Below the pieces are notes generated by a model. That model was not told the origin of the DNA. It saw only the letters and a list, made by a program, of their open reading frames with translations, and did no database searches. A stretch of DNA of 64,000 nucleotides from the NCBI RefSeq assembly GCF_022647325.1, contig NZ_CP071407.1, positions 372,001 through 436,000 on the forward strand, in the 5' to 3' direction. Shown here piece after piece: positions 26,043 through 35,510 of the stretch. The stretch comes from Pantoea deleyi (GTDB lineage Bacteria > Pseudomonadota > Gammaproteobacteria > Enterobacterales > Enterobacteriaceae). Positions within the stretch are counted from its first letter, which is position 1; each line of letters starts with the position of its first letter. Both the position numbers and the translations under genes were made by a program.

Positions 26043-26966
26043 TTAACTTATATCAGGAAAGGGTTTACGGACTGTTTCAAGGCACAGGGCGCGGATCCAT
26101 TGATGTGCCGGATCGCGATGGGTGCGTTCATGCCACGCCATGCTTTTGGTAAAACCCGGAATCGCAACAGGCAGAGGGATCACAGCCAGGTTGCTGTCCA
26201 TCGGCACCAGACGGGCGGGTACTACCGCCATCATCTCCGTCACGCGCAAAATATCGGGAACGACCAGAAAACTGTTTACCGACACGCCCACCCGCCTTTC
26301 ACGACCCCGCTGCGCCAGCACCTCGTCGGTGACGCCCGCAAAGCGCCCTTCCGTTGAAACCAGGATGTGCTCCTGTTCGCAGAACTGTTCAAGCGTCATT
26401 TTTGCCGTGGCGGCGGCCAGAGGATGGTGACGGCCCGCGACACAGACATACTCCTCCTCAAAAAGCGCTCTTGCATGCAGATCGCCGGGCGTGGTCTGCG
26501 GCGTTACCAGTGCCAGGTCAAGTTCGCCACAGGACAACTGCTGATGCATGCGCTCGTCATCAACGGGCCTTACGGCAATCCGGATAAGGGGCGCCTGCTT
26601 TTTCAGCCGGGCGATCAGGGGAACGACCACCGCGCTGAGAGCATAATCGGTGGCGGCAATCGAATAGACCATCTCTGCGGTTTCAGGGTCAAAGTCAGGC
26701 GATCTCACCAGAACGGCGATATCCGTAAGAATATTTTTTACCGGCCCCGCCAGCTCGGTGGCTCGCCTTGTCGGCACCATACCGTGACTGCTGCGAACAA
26801 AAAGCGGGTCGTCAAAATAGTCTCGTAAACGGGTCAGCATACCGCTGACGGCAGGCTGCGTCAGCGAGAGACGCCGGGCGGCGCGCGTCACGCTGCCTTC
26901 ATCGAGCAGCGCATCCAGGGCTTTGAGAAGATTGAGATCCAACCCGCTGATATCACTTTTCATCAT
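26043..26966 (-). CDS. LysR-family transcriptional regulator (NodD/LeuO-like)
   Basis: This 307-residue LysR protein has the HTH DLNLLKALDALLDEGSVTRAARRLSLTQPAVSGMLTRLRDYFDDPLFVRSSHGM, with the DPLFVR segment typical of the NahR/NodD/LeuO-like branch. The C-terminal domain includes AIPGFTKSMAWHERTHRDPAHQWI, a family-specific closing motif. Start choices 26966 and 26963 are adjacent ATGs. It diverges from the orphan cheZ about 300 bases away, though a functional link is doubtful. The target is unknown. Confidence 0.9.
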   Translation of the reverse strand: MMKSDISGLDLNLLKALDALLDEGSVTRAARRLSLTQPAVSGMLTRLRDYFDDPLFVRSSHGMVPTRRATELAGPVKNILTDIAVLVRSPDFDPETAEMVYSIAATDYALSAVVVPLIARLKKQAPLIRIAVRPVDDERMHQQLSCGELDLALVTPQTTPGDLHARALFEEEYVCVAGRHHPLAAATAKMTLEQFCEQEHILVSTEGRFAGVTDEVLAQRGRERRVGVSVNSFLVVPDILRVTEMMAVVPARLVPMDSNLAVIPLPVAIPGFTKSMAWHERTHRDPAHQWIRALCLETVRKPFPDIS

Positions 26967-27198
26967 GGACTCTTTAGGGAGCAATAACCTTTCTTATCAA
27001 GGCTACGGACTCTGGCAGGGCTTGTCTATCCGCTTTACCGGGCTGGCCCGCTGGCCGCCCCGCCATCACTGACCTGACGGATGCACGTCGGTGACGGAAG
27101 CGCCGCTCAGGGCAAAGGCCCTCGCGCTTCGGGCATGCCCGCGCTGTGACGCCCTCTTCTGTTGTTCGTCTCTCTGGCATGAAAGATTTTCAGGAGAT

Positions 27199-27225
27199 TC
27201 AAAAACCGTGGCGAACTGCCGATAA
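27199..27225 (+). promoter_or_regulatory. Sigma-28 (FliA) promoter of orphan cheZ
   Basis: GCCGATAA at 27218-27225 is an exact match to the sigma-28 -10 element. Fifteen bases upstream lies TCAA, three of four bases of the TAAA core of the -35 element. It ends 39 bases before the cheZ start. Flagellar-regulon control is expected from this match. Confidence 0.75.
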
Positions 27226-27264
27226 CCACTGGTAGCGACATTTTGTACACAGGAGATAACATCC

Positions 27265-27885
27265 ATGCCATTACCCGATACCCACAATGAGCAACAGCAA
27301 ATCAGCGAGATCACCGCGCGGACTGGCGCTATCCTGCGGACGCTGCACGACAGTCTGCAACAGCTGGGGCTTGATAAAACCATTGCCGAGGTGGCGGGCA
27401 GCATCCCGGACGCGCGTGAACGGCTCGGCTACGTCGTCACGCTGACGCGGGAAGCCGCAGATGGCGTCATTAACAGCGTCGAAATTACCCAGCCAATGCA
27501 GACGCTGCTGGCCGATCACGCAGAGCAACTCACGCAACGCTGGGAAGCGAACGCCGAACGTCCGTTTACCGACGACCAGGCGCAGACGCTGGCGGCGGAC
27601 ACGCGGGCCTGGCTGGATGACGTGCCGCGTATCACCGGCCTGACCCAGCAGCAGCTTCACGCCATCATGATGGCGCAGGGGTTTCAGGATCTGACCGGAC
27701 AGATTGTGCAGCGCATGATGGCGGTTCTGAATCAGTGCGAACAGCAGCTGATTCAGATCATCCGCGATAAATCCGCTTCAGCGGCCTCCAGCGAACGTGC
27801 CGCGCCGCCTCAGTCGCCTGCGCCCGCTGAACAGGCGGCCAGTCAGGATGACGTGGATGATCTGCTGGCCAGCCTGGGGATCTGA
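27265..27885 (+). CDS. cheZ: Orphan CheZ-like chemotaxis protein phosphatase
   Basis: CheZ removes phosphate from CheY-P at the flagellar switch. This 206-residue protein has the CheZ helical-hairpin sequence, including MMAQGFQDLTGQ, where Asp132 and Gln136 match the E. coli catalytic Asp143 and Gln147. The final peptide DDVDDLLASLGI is the CheY-binding tail. The usual linker before it is Pro/Ala-rich here. The E. coli gene sits in the tar-tap-cheRBYZ operon, whereas here no chemotaxis gene is adjacent, so this is either a second copy or a relocated one. A sigma-28 promoter and AGGAG ribosome-binding site precede it. Confidence 0.9.
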   Translation: MPLPDTHNEQQQISEITARTGAILRTLHDSLQQLGLDKTIAEVAGSIPDARERLGYVVTLTREAADGVINSVEITQPMQTLLADHAEQLTQRWEANAERPFTDDQAQTLAADTRAWLDDVPRITGLTQQQLHAIMMAQGFQDLTGQIVQRMMAVLNQCEQQLIQIIRDKSASAASSERAAPPQSPAPAEQAASQDDVDDLLASLGI

Positions 27886-28180
27886 CCGTCACGGGCAGCA
27901 TGACGCAGGCTTCGCCGGTCGCCCTGGCACGGAGTGCCGCGCTGACTCGCGATTCAGCTCAGCATACCCGGCAGGCGCGGACGTGCGCCCTGTCTGATAA
28001 TGTTACACAGCAGCAGGCGGGCTGAAAAAAAAAGATCCGGAAGAACGCAGCGCGGACAGCGCCAGCCTGCCGTGCCCGGCTTCCGTTGAGAGTGACGGCG
28101 GGACCGGGCTCAGCGCCATGCGCAACCGGAGAGAGATGACCCGCCGTCGCGGGCACAGAAAGCGCGCCAGGATAAAAAAA
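27886..28180. other. Gene-free region between cheZ and betT
   Basis: About 330 bases lie between the cheZ and betT stops. Short frames occur but none has a ribosome-binding site. The only clear element is the terminator hairpin at 28181-28197. Confidence 0.4.
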
Positions 28181-28197
28181 GAGGAGCCAGGCTCCTC
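28181..28197. terminator. Bidirectional terminator (cheZ/betT)
   Basis: GAGGAGCC-A-GGCTCCTC is flanked by AAAAAAA on the left and TTTTT on the right, so it forms a classic intrinsic terminator readable from both strands. It lies 20 bases downstream of betT and about 295 downstream of cheZ. Confidence 0.85.
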
Positions 28198-28217
28198 TTT
28201 TTCAACTCAGCGCTGCA

Positions 28218-30212
28218 TCAGCGTACGATGTGCAGGAAGTGCAGATGCTTCTCATACTGATCGAGAATATCATTGATGATCTGCTCCTGATTCCAGCCCA
28301 TCACATCATAATCCTGACCCCCTTCCTTGAGATAAACATCGGCACGGTAATATTTCTGCTCCTCTGCCTTGTCGCTGCCGGACATGCCCGCCAGGGCAAA
28401 GGCTGGCTGCAGATAGGCGCGGGCCCGCACTTCATAGACAAAGTTAAGCTCGTCGCCCAAATCCACCTCGAAGCGCACCCGATCTTCAACCTCGTTTGAG
28501 GTATGCGACACGGTATTCTGCTTCGCCAGCTCCTGCTCTACCATCTCCATCGCCGGATAGATCACCTCGGCCATGAACCGCTTCACCTGTGAGCGTTTCG
28601 GGAAGTGCGCGATATTGCGTAACCGCCGCTGCCACGGGATCGGATTACGCGCCGCGGTTGGGGCGATGGTGGCAATCTGCTTACTGTCACGTTTCCAGGC
28701 GTCAATGCGCAGCGCCTTCAGCAGGCCATAGATCGACATCAGCAGAATCACCGCAAAGGGCAGCGCGCTGGCGATGGTCACGGTCTGCAGGGCCTTCATT
28801 CCGCCCGCCAGCAGCAGCGTGACCGCGACGACACCCATCAGTCCGGCCCAGAAGATGCGCTGCCAGACCGGTGTGTTGTCGTTTCCGCCCGCCGCCAGCG
28901 TATCCACCACCATCGCGCCGGAGTCGGCGGAGGTGACAAAGAACACGACGACCATCGCCATGGCGATAAAGGAGAGCACCGCGCTGAAGGGGAAGTGCTC
29001 CAGGAAGTTGAACAGCGCCAGGGTCTGGTCGCTCATCACCGTCTGCGCCAGATCGGTGGCCCCCTCCTGCATAATCAGCCAGATTGCGCTGTTGCCGAAG
29101 AATGTCATCCAGAGCAGCGTGAAACCGGCTGGCACGAAAAGGACGCCGGTCACGAACTCGCGGATGGTGCGGCCGCGTGAAACACGGGCAATAAACATTC
29201 CGACAAATGGCGACCAGGCCAGCCACCAGCCCCAGTAAAACAGCGTCCAGCCGCCGAGCCACTTACCCGATTTAGGCTCATAGGCATAGAGGTTGAAGGT
29301 TTTGGTGACCAGTTCGGAGAGATAGCCGCCGGTGTTCTCGACAAAGGATTTCAGCAGCAGCACGGTCGGACCCAGTGCGCCCACCATAATCAGCAGCAGC
29401 ACGGCCAGCGTCAGGTTGATTTCGGACAGGATGCGGATGCCCTTATCCAGCCCCGAAACCACGGAGAGTGTCGCCAGCGCGGTGATCCCGACAATCAGAA
29501 TGACCTGCATGGTCTGGTTAACCGGCAGACCAAACAGGTGATTCAGCCCGGCATTCACCTGCAGCACGCCGTAACCCAGCGAGGTTGCCACGCCCAGGAC
29601 CGTACCGATAACGGCAAAAATATCGACAGCATGGCCCATCCAGCCGTAGATCCGATCGCCGATAATCGGATAGAGCGCCGAACGCAGCGTCAGCGGTAAT
29701 CCGTGGCGGTAGCTGAAGAACGCCAGAATCAGCGCCACGATGGCATAAATGGCCCAGGCGTGCAGACCCCAGTGGAAGAAGGTGATGCGCAGGGCTTCCC
29801 GTGCGGCCTCAACCGTTTCCGGCTGGCCCGTGGGCGGTGCCATGTAGTGCATCACGGGCTCCGCCACGCCGAAGAACATCAGTCCGATGCCCATGCCTGC
29901 TGAAAAAAGCATGGCAAACCAGGAGTGGTAGCTGAAATCGGGTTCCGCATGATCCGGGCCGAGCTTGATGTCGCCATAGCGGGAGAAGCCCAGGTAGGCG
30001 ACCGTCAGCAAAATCAGCGCAACGGCCAGGATATAGAACCAGCTGGCGTTGGCAAACAGGGAGTTTTGCAGTGCGCCCAGCTGCACATCAGCCTGTTCAG
30101 GGAAGAGCGCAGCAAAGGCAACCAGGATAAAAATCAGTGCGGCAGAGGTGAAAAATACGGGTGGATTAATGTGGCTTCGCTTGTGTTGCGTTTCAGTTTC
30201 TGATGAAGACAT
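28218..30212 (-). CDS. betT: High-affinity choline transporter BetT
   Basis: BetT is a BCCT-family choline/proton symporter supplying choline for glycine betaine synthesis in osmotic stress. The 664-residue protein has the family size, with 12 membrane segments followed by a ~170-residue cytoplasmic C-terminal tail that senses osmolarity in this subclass. The diagnostic blocks FSAGMGIGLMFFG and FYWGWWLAWSPFVGMFIARVSRGR are present. No betIBA genes are adjacent. The start is MSSSETET (30212), preceded by AGGATACCT. A terminator follows it. Confidence 0.92.
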   Translation of the reverse strand: MSSSETETQHKRSHINPPVFFTSAALIFILVAFAALFPEQADVQLGALQNSLFANASWFYILAVALILLTVAYLGFSRYGDIKLGPDHAEPDFSYHSWFAMLFSAGMGIGLMFFGVAEPVMHYMAPPTGQPETVEAAREALRITFFHWGLHAWAIYAIVALILAFFSYRHGLPLTLRSALYPIIGDRIYGWMGHAVDIFAVIGTVLGVATSLGYGVLQVNAGLNHLFGLPVNQTMQVILIVGITALATLSVVSGLDKGIRILSEINLTLAVLLLIMVGALGPTVLLLKSFVENTGGYLSELVTKTFNLYAYEPKSGKWLGGWTLFYWGWWLAWSPFVGMFIARVSRGRTIREFVTGVLFVPAGFTLLWMTFFGNSAIWLIMQEGATDLAQTVMSDQTLALFNFLEHFPFSAVLSFIAMAMVVVFFVTSADSGAMVVDTLAAGGNDNTPVWQRIFWAGLMGVVAVTLLLAGGMKALQTVTIASALPFAVILLMSIYGLLKALRIDAWKRDSKQIATIAPTAARNPIPWQRRLRNIAHFPKRSQVKRFMAEVIYPAMEMVEQELAKQNTVSHTSNEVEDRVRFEVDLGDELNFVYEVRARAYLQPAFALAGMSGSDKAEEQKYYRADVYLKEGGQDYDVMGWNQEQIINDILDQYEKHLHFLHIVR

Positions 30213-30290
30213 AGGTATCCTGATCAAGATGAATGAAGACCAAATGTAACAATCAGTATAAAAGAGTAAAAGCGAAACGGCGTCGTTTGG

Positions 30291-31565
30291 TCAGTTATTC
30301 AGCGTTTTGTCGGAGATAACGGCCTCTGCCTGCCAGCGGGCAACCCGTTCCACCGCCGCTTTGTCCGCTTCGCTGGTCATTGCGACGCTGGCACGCACCA
30401 GCGCAAGCTGCGCATGACGCTTCGCCTCCGCGCCATAGCGATGCGGTGCAATCATCGCTAACGCCTGAAGCGCTTTCTGCAGGCGCAGCTGTACCTCCAC
30501 CAGGGCGGCCCCATCGCGTGCGATGCCGGTAAACATATCGTCGAACATATCGCCTATCCCGGCGGGCTGCATAAAGAGCCGGGGATACTGCGGAGTCTCC
30601 GATTCCTGCGGTTCGCTGGGGCTGAACAGCCGGACCGCCCGCCCGATAATATCGATTGCCGTGCCGGGGTCGTTAACCGCCGGAGAGAGTGCGCGTGAGG
30701 CAATTTCAGACAGGACGCAGAGTCCAAAACGGGGGTCCTGTTCAAACGAGCGCTGTTCACCCAGGGTAAACGCGCTGAGCAGTCGCTGAAGGTCCTCATC
30801 CGCAAGCGGCCTGTCGCACCAGAACAGCGGGGCCGCGCCATGCACAAAACTGCCGGGCTGCGCGGTGAGATAGAGATGGCACGCTTTTTCCTCTGCGAAG
30901 CCGGCAAGTTCCTGCAGGTCCAGATGCTGCAGATAGCCCGCCTGCGGCGGATAAACACGGTGCAGCGGGATCGTTTCCGGCAGGATGCCGTCCCAGAAGG
31001 CGCAGCCCATGCAGGGCGACCGGAGGCGGTGGTGAAGGGCCGCCGTCGTGGCCTCCTCAACGCGATGCGACGTATCAGACAGGCAGCCAAACTGCGCCAG
31101 ATGCTGTATCCAGCGCAGCAGGGTGATCACGATCATGGCAATCACGGCCAGGGTGACAAAAAACAGAATAACGCGCCCCTGCATGCCATAAGCCCCCATG
31201 CCGAGCGCGATAATCCCCACCAGGCTGTACAGGAAAGAGCCGATAAAGGTTGCCAGCATGGTCTGTGTGGTGCTGTCTTCGAGCAGCAGAACCGTCGCGC
31301 GCGGCGTGACGCTGCTGCTGGCAGAATTGTACGCCGTCACCATGATGTTAAGCGAAAAGGTCGTCACGGCCAGCATACTGGAGGCGAGGATAGTCAGTAT
31401 CTTATCCACCGCGTCACTTCCCACGATGCCCGACATAGAGATGGGAATGAAAGGCTTAATCGCGATGGCAACCAGGGCAGTGATCACCGCCAGCACGGCG
31501 AACAGTGAGCTGCGAAACCAGAGCTGGCGGGTCAGCCGGTGAATAATCCACTGCGTTTTAGACAT
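30291..31565 (-). CDS. DUF2254 family membrane protein
   Basis: This 424-residue inner-membrane protein belongs to DUF2254. About four hydrophobic helices lie in the first 160 residues, including VDKILTILASSMLAVTTFSLNIMVTAYNSASSSVTPRA, a family hallmark. A large soluble C-terminal part contains ALSPAVNDPGTAIDIIGRAVRLF. The function is unknown. The start is set at MSKTQW (31565), with AGGTGA upstream. It lies upstream of betT on the same strand but 80 bases away, so cotranscription is possible. Confidence 0.85.
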   Translation of the reverse strand: MSKTQWIIHRLTRQLWFRSSLFAVLAVITALVAIAIKPFIPISMSGIVGSDAVDKILTILASSMLAVTTFSLNIMVTAYNSASSSVTPRATVLLLEDSTTQTMLATFIGSFLYSLVGIIALGMGAYGMQGRVILFFVTLAVIAMIVITLLRWIQHLAQFGCLSDTSHRVEEATTAALHHRLRSPCMGCAFWDGILPETIPLHRVYPPQAGYLQHLDLQELAGFAEEKACHLYLTAQPGSFVHGAAPLFWCDRPLADEDLQRLLSAFTLGEQRSFEQDPRFGLCVLSEIASRALSPAVNDPGTAIDIIGRAVRLFSPSEPQESETPQYPRLFMQPAGIGDMFDDMFTGIARDGAALVEVQLRLQKALQALAMIAPHRYGAEAKRHAQLALVRASVAMTSEADKAAVERVARWQAEAVISDKTLNN

Positions 31566-31855
31566 CATGTCACCTGTTATCATTAATTTCAGTTACGGCT
31601 GAACAGTCAGCACGGCCTCTGAGATGATCGTTCTGCTGCATCCCCGGTGTGAAGAACAGCAGCTGTAACGGCATCGTCAGAGATGGCCCGCGTGGGTTAC
31701 GCCCGGCGCGGCGCACATCCGGCTTCAGAGTAAGCATAGCCGGGGGTGCACGATTTACCTCTGTCCTGCCTGATGCGATCCTGCCGGGCCGGATTCCCCC
31801 GCGCGTCGTCAGCCATGCACTGCTTTTTGTCCCTGCCCGGCATTTTGAGCAGAGA

Positions 31856-31883
31856 TTGACCTCATCCTGCTTTCGTTTATAGT
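31856..31883 (+). promoter_or_regulatory. Sigma-70-like promoter for SulP gene
   Basis: TTGACC, 16 bases, then TATAGT. This is a good match to the -35/-10 consensus. It would start transcription about 31,890, giving the SulP gene a leader of roughly 265 bases. No other good promoter was found in the region. Confidence 0.6.
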
Positions 31884-32005
31884 ATTCAGCCTGTCCCGAT
31901 TGGCCTGATGTGCCGATCGGACTTCGCCGCCAGCGCCCGTCACCGGAGCCTGGTTTACATCCATCCTGAAGGCACGCTGTTGCCGTAAAGGAGATTTCAG
32001 ACATC

Positions 32006-32026
32006 ATGCGTCTTACGCCACCCTGA
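32006..32026 (+). CDS. Leader mini-ORF (six codons, ends Pro-Pro)
   Basis: ATG at 32006 opens a six-codon frame encoding MRLTPP followed by TGA. AAAGGAG lies upstream, about 12 bases from the ATG (a long spacing). It falls in the 5' leader of the SulP gene, ahead of two hairpins. Consecutive prolines before the stop can slow ribosomes, so it may be a regulatory leader peptide. This is a sequence-only proposal. Confidence 0.4.
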   Translation: MRLTPP

Positions 32027-32048
32027 GTCGTCCCCCCTCCCTGCTGCA

Positions 32049-32102
32049 CTGAGACATCTCAGTCGCGCACTCAATAACATCCCGTCTGCGGATGTGCTTT
32101 TT
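32049..32102 (+). promoter_or_regulatory. Leader hairpins with attenuator-like end
   Basis: CTGAGA-CA-TCTCAG at 32049-32062 is followed by ACATCC-(7)-GGATGT at 32077-32095 and then GCTTTTT. The second hairpin with its U-run resembles an intrinsic terminator inside the leader, 50 bases before the SulP start. It suggests transcription attenuation. Not tested. Confidence 0.5.
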
Positions 32103-32153
32103 CGTACCTGAATATTCTGCCCTCAAGGGCTGACCGTATCTAAAATCTGAGAA

Positions 32154-33638
32154 ATGACTATGCTGCTGTCCTCAACGCGTAAGGACTGGCTGGGTAACGT
32201 CCGTGGTGACGTCCTTGCCGGTATTGTGGTTGCGCTCGCGCTTATTCCTGAAGCGATCGCCTTTTCTATCATCGCTGGCGTCGATCCGCAGGTCGGGCTC
32301 TATTCCGCCTTCTGCATCCCCCTCGTCATGGCCTTTCTGGGCGGTCGCCCGGCGATGATCTCCTCCTCCACCGGCGCGATGGCGCTGCTGATGGTCACGC
32401 TGGTGAAAGATCACGGGCTGCAGTATCTGCTGGCGGCCTCCGTGCTGACCGGCATCATCCAGCTGATGGCCGGATACCTGAAGCTTGGCAGTCTGATGCG
32501 CTATGTCTCCCGTTCGGTCGTGACCGGATTTGTTAATGCGCTGGCCATACTGATATTCATGGCGCAGCTGCCGGAGCTGACCCACGTGACCTGGCACGTC
32601 TACGCGCTCACGGCTGCCGGTCTGGCGATTATTTATCTCTTCCCCCTCCTGAATAAAACCCTTCCCTCCCCGCTGGTCTGCATCGTTGTGCTGACCGCGA
32701 TTTCCATGTGGCTGCATCTGGATGTGCGCACGGTGGGTGACATGGGCAAACTGCCGGACAGCCTGCCGGTGTTCCTCCTTCCGGACATCCCGCTTAACCT
32801 TAATACCCTGCTGATTATCCTGCCCTACTCAGCGGGACTCGCCGTGGTCGGACTGCTGGAGTCCATGATGACGGCCACCATTGTGGATGACATGACCGAC
32901 ACGCCGAGCGACAAGAACCGCGAGTGCAAGGCGCAGGGCATCGCCAATATCTGCACATCGTTTATTGGCGGGATGGCGGGCTGCGCGATGATTGGTCAGT
33001 CGGTGATTAACGTCAGGTCGGGCGGTCGCGGACGGCTCTCTACGCTGACGGCGGGCGTGGTGCTGCTGTTGATGGTGGTGTTCCTGCGCGACTGGGTGTC
33101 GCAGATCCCTATGGCCGCGCTGGTGGCGGTGATGATTATGGTTTCCATCGGCACCTTCTCATGGCGTTCAATTGCGAACCTGCGCACGCATCCGCTTTCA
33201 ACCAGCGTGGTGATGCTGGCGACCGTTGCCGTAGTGGTGGCAACTCACAACCTGGCGTTTGGCGTGCTGACCGGTGTACTGATTGCGTCCCTGAACTTCG
33301 CCACGAAGGTAGCCCGCTTTATGGCAGTCACCTCTGAGCGGAAAGAGGAGACCCGGACCTATACGGTTACCGGGCAGGTCTTCTTTGCTTCGGCCGATCG
33401 CTTCACCCGCCACTTCGACTTTCGCGAGCCGCTGAAGCGCGTAATCATCGACGTGACGCACGCCCATTTCTGGGACATCACGTCGGTCAGCGCGCTGGAT
33501 CGTATTGTGATTAAGTTCCGCCAGGAAGGCGCCGTGGTGGAAATCAGAGGGATGAATGACGCGACCCGGACGCTCGTCGATCGTTTCGGCGTGCATGAAA
33601 ACCCCGAAGAAGCGGAAAAACTGCTGAGCGGTCATTAA
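32154..33638 (+). CDS. SulP-family anion transporter with STAS domain
   Basis: This 494-residue protein is a SulP/SLC26 permease: about 11-12 hydrophobic segments including [31 protein letters not shown] and [15 protein letters not shown], then a cytoplasmic STAS domain over the last ~100 residues ([22 protein letters not shown]). Family members move sulfate, bicarbonate or dicarboxylates; the substrate here is unknown. The start is either 32154 or 32160, and neither has a strong ribosome-binding site. The long leader with a mini-ORF suggests unusual regulation. A strong terminator follows. Confidence 0.9.
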   Translation: MTMLLSSTRKDWLGNVRGDVLAGIVVALALIPEAIAFSIIAGVDPQVGLYSAFCIPLVMAFLGGRPAMISSSTGAMALLMVTLVKDHGLQYLLAASVLTGIIQLMAGYLKLGSLMRYVSRSVVTGFVNALAILIFMAQLPELTHVTWHVYALTAAGLAIIYLFPLLNKTLPSPLVCIVVLTAISMWLHLDVRTVGDMGKLPDSLPVFLLPDIPLNLNTLLIILPYSAGLAVVGLLESMMTATIVDDMTDTPSDKNRECKAQGIANICTSFIGGMAGCAMIGQSVINVRSGGRGRLSTLTAGVVLLLMVVFLRDWVSQIPMAALVAVMIMVSIGTFSWRSIANLRTHPLSTSVVMLATVAVVVATHNLAFGVLTGVLIASLNFATKVARFMAVTSERKEETRTYTVTGQVFFASADRFTRHFDFREPLKRVIIDVTHAHFWDITSVSALDRIVIKFRQEGAVVEIRGMNDATRTLVDRFGVHENPEEAEKLLSGH

Positions 33639-33806
33639 TTCTCAGGAGTGGCATCCTGACTACCGGGTGACCGGATCATCCTCAGCCCGCCGGGTCCGTG
33701 CGTCTGCGGCCCGGACGGCCGGGAACAGGGCCATTGGGGCCATGGATGAGCGATCACGCTTTCCGGTGGTGACGTTCAGAAGCAGCTGAGGCTGCGTTAA
33801 CTTTCG

Positions 33807-33831
33807 GGGCCTGCGGCGCAGGCCCTTTTTT
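33807..33831 (+). terminator. Intrinsic terminator after SulP gene
   Basis: GGGCCTGC-GGC-GCAGGCCC followed by TTTTTT. A strong 8-bp GC stem and U-run, 170 bases after the SulP stop. Confidence 0.9.
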
Positions 33832-34008
33832 ATGGCGCGGCGTGATAAGCAGGCCTCTGCTGGAACCGATATCACTGACTCCGCGCTAAAGAGAGGCGGA
33901 GATTCCGTCTGCCCGGCCCTGCCACGCAGATTGTCCGGCATGACACCGACGCCCGGGCCTGAGCAATCGCTCGCGTTAGCTTACGCGAACCGGCTCAGCG
34001 TCGGGCCG

Positions 34009-34680
34009 CTATAGCTGCTGCCGGAAGACATACCCAAGCCCGCGGATACTCTGGATCTGAAACCCGGAATCCCGGCACAGTTTTTTCTTCAGCCGACAGA
34101 TCAGAACGTTAACCACATCCTGGTTGCGCAGATCCGCATCGGCGTAAAGCTGGCCCATCAGCTCATCCCGCGTCACGACTTTTCCATTGCGTTTCATCAG
34201 GAACTCGGCGACCAGATATTCGAAGTTGGTCAGTTCGATCTGCGTACCATTTTTTAATACCTGCTTACCCGTCAGGTCCAGCTCATAGGGCGGCAGCGTT
34301 ATCCGGCTTGAGGCAATTCCCCGGCTGCGGCGGTCGATGGCGCTGATACGCGCGACAAACTCTTCAGGCTCGATCTCATCGGACACAATGTCATCCGCGC
34401 CGGCTTCATAAGCAGCAATCCGCAGAACCTGCGTACTTTCGGTCGCGGTGACGATTACCGGCGTTGTAAATCCCCGCTTGCGGTAACGTCTGATCAGCGC
34501 ACAGTGCTGCTCGCAAAGCTGATGAGTGCTGATGATAAACACGTCAGGAGAGAATTTTTTAAGCGAACGCAGTGCGTTATCCGTGTCTGAAAACGTATCG
34601 GTCACAAATCCCAGCCGTGAGATCAACGCCGGGGCAAAGCGGGATGAAGCCTGATTTTTATCAAAGATCAGAATGCGCAT
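34009..34680 (-). CDS. Orphan OmpR-type regulator with degenerate receiver
   Basis: This 223-residue protein has a receiver-like N-terminus (~1-115) and an OmpR/PhoB winged helix (ELTNFEYLVAEFLMKRNGKVV ... VVNVLICRLKKKL ... IRGLGYVF). The receiver lacks key residues. Against PhoP, the acidic pair is DK, the phosphoacceptor Asp is Ser in FIISTH, and the conserved Lys before Pro is replaced in DIVSDEIEP. Phosphorylation is therefore unlikely, and it probably acts constitutively or by binding another signal. No histidine kinase is adjacent. AT-rich DNA lies upstream. Confidence 0.85.
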   Translation of the reverse strand: MRILIFDKNQASSRFAPALISRLGFVTDTFSDTDNALRSLKKFSPDVFIISTHQLCEQHCALIRRYRKRGFTTPVIVTATESTQVLRIAAYEAGADDIVSDEIEPEEFVARISAIDRRSRGIASSRITLPPYELDLTGKQVLKNGTQIELTNFEYLVAEFLMKRNGKVVTRDELMGQLYADADLRNQDVVNVLICRLKKKLCRDSGFQIQSIRGLGYVFRQQL

Positions 34681-35319
34681 TAACCAGTTCGCCCATGTCT
34701 TTAAGGTTAAGAATAATTTAACTTAAACTATCTAAAAAGCACAAAATGTCAACTCGCAGATCCCGGGGTTTTCCCGCCAGCGGGAGGAATGTCTCAAACC
34801 TTTTTTGTGGTATGAAGCCAAAAAACCCTTTCTGCCTGTCGGAAAGCGAGCTTAACAGCCGTTCTTTCTGTCCATTCAACACCTGATTCAGCGCTTGAAA
34901 TTGGTAAGACGGGTTAATATAAATGGTCCCGTGCGGATAACCTGACTGGCTCCTGAAAGCCACTATGCAGGGACATGTTTACTGAAAGACGACAGTCCCT
35001 GCGCCGTCCGGGACCGAATCAGCCATCGATTTAATTTCCGGCAGGTGAACCTCGCGCTGCATTCAGGGAGCAGAAATATCCGACGCTGAACGCCGGTTAT
35101 AAAACACCCACCCTGTTCAGAAAAAGAGCGACCTTCATTCTTACCGCCGAAGATTAAAAAAACCTTAACGCGGATGAGCGTGCCGCAGAGACCCGGTCAG
35201 TGAATGAAACGTGGGTGGTGCGGCAGGCGGGATAGGCTGGCGAGGACAGAGCAGAGGCAGGTCGGACTGATGGCAGGGAGGCCGCATCAGGAGAGGCCTC
35301 GCTTCTGATTCAATCAGTA
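34681..35319. other. Gene-free AT-rich region upstream of the regulator
   Basis: About 640 bases without a convincing gene. The end next to the regulator is very AT-rich, with TTAAG/TTAAC motifs, and likely holds its promoter. A GCAGGGAC/GTCCCTGC inverted repeat lies at 34967-35002. An 81-codon minus-strand frame at 34718-34963 has no ribosome-binding site and a GTG start, and is not accepted. Confidence 0.4.
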
Positions 35320-35499
35320 TCAGGATTTTGTGCGCAGTATGTTCATCCGGCCTGCAAGCGCGCGCTCAATTGCCTTCTGATGAAAGGGTGACAACCTGCG
35401 CCAGTCCTGTGCTTCTTTGCGCGTTCGTCCACATCCTTCGCACCATCCATTTTTACCCGTAAAAACGCACTGGTCGATGCAGGGAGATTTCACTGCCAT
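35320..35499 (-). CDS. DUF1289 small cysteine-rich protein
   Basis: This 59-residue protein opens MAVKSPCIDQCVF and carries GWCEGCGRTRKEAQDWRRL, the cysteine pattern of DUF1289 proteins. Four cysteines (Cys7, Cys11, Cys20, Cys23) could bind a metal or iron-sulfur cluster. Family function is unknown. It starts 11 bases after the rcnA stop, so it may be the second gene of the rcnA transcript. It is short enough to be missed by length filters. Confidence 0.85.
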   Translation of the reverse strand: MAVKSPCIDQCVFTGKNGWCEGCGRTRKEAQDWRRLSPFHQKAIERALAGRMNILRTKS

Positions 35500-35510
35500 T
35501 TCACACCTCT

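Noticed and set aside
31570..32049. 159-codon minus-strand frame upstream of the SulP gene
   Set aside because: It overlaps a good sigma-70 promoter and leader on the other strand, shows no family resemblance and lacks a ribosome-binding site.
34718..34963. 81-codon minus-strand open frame upstream of the response regulator
   Set aside because: It starts with GTG, lacks a ribosome-binding site, matches nothing recognised and lies in AT-rich regulatory DNA.
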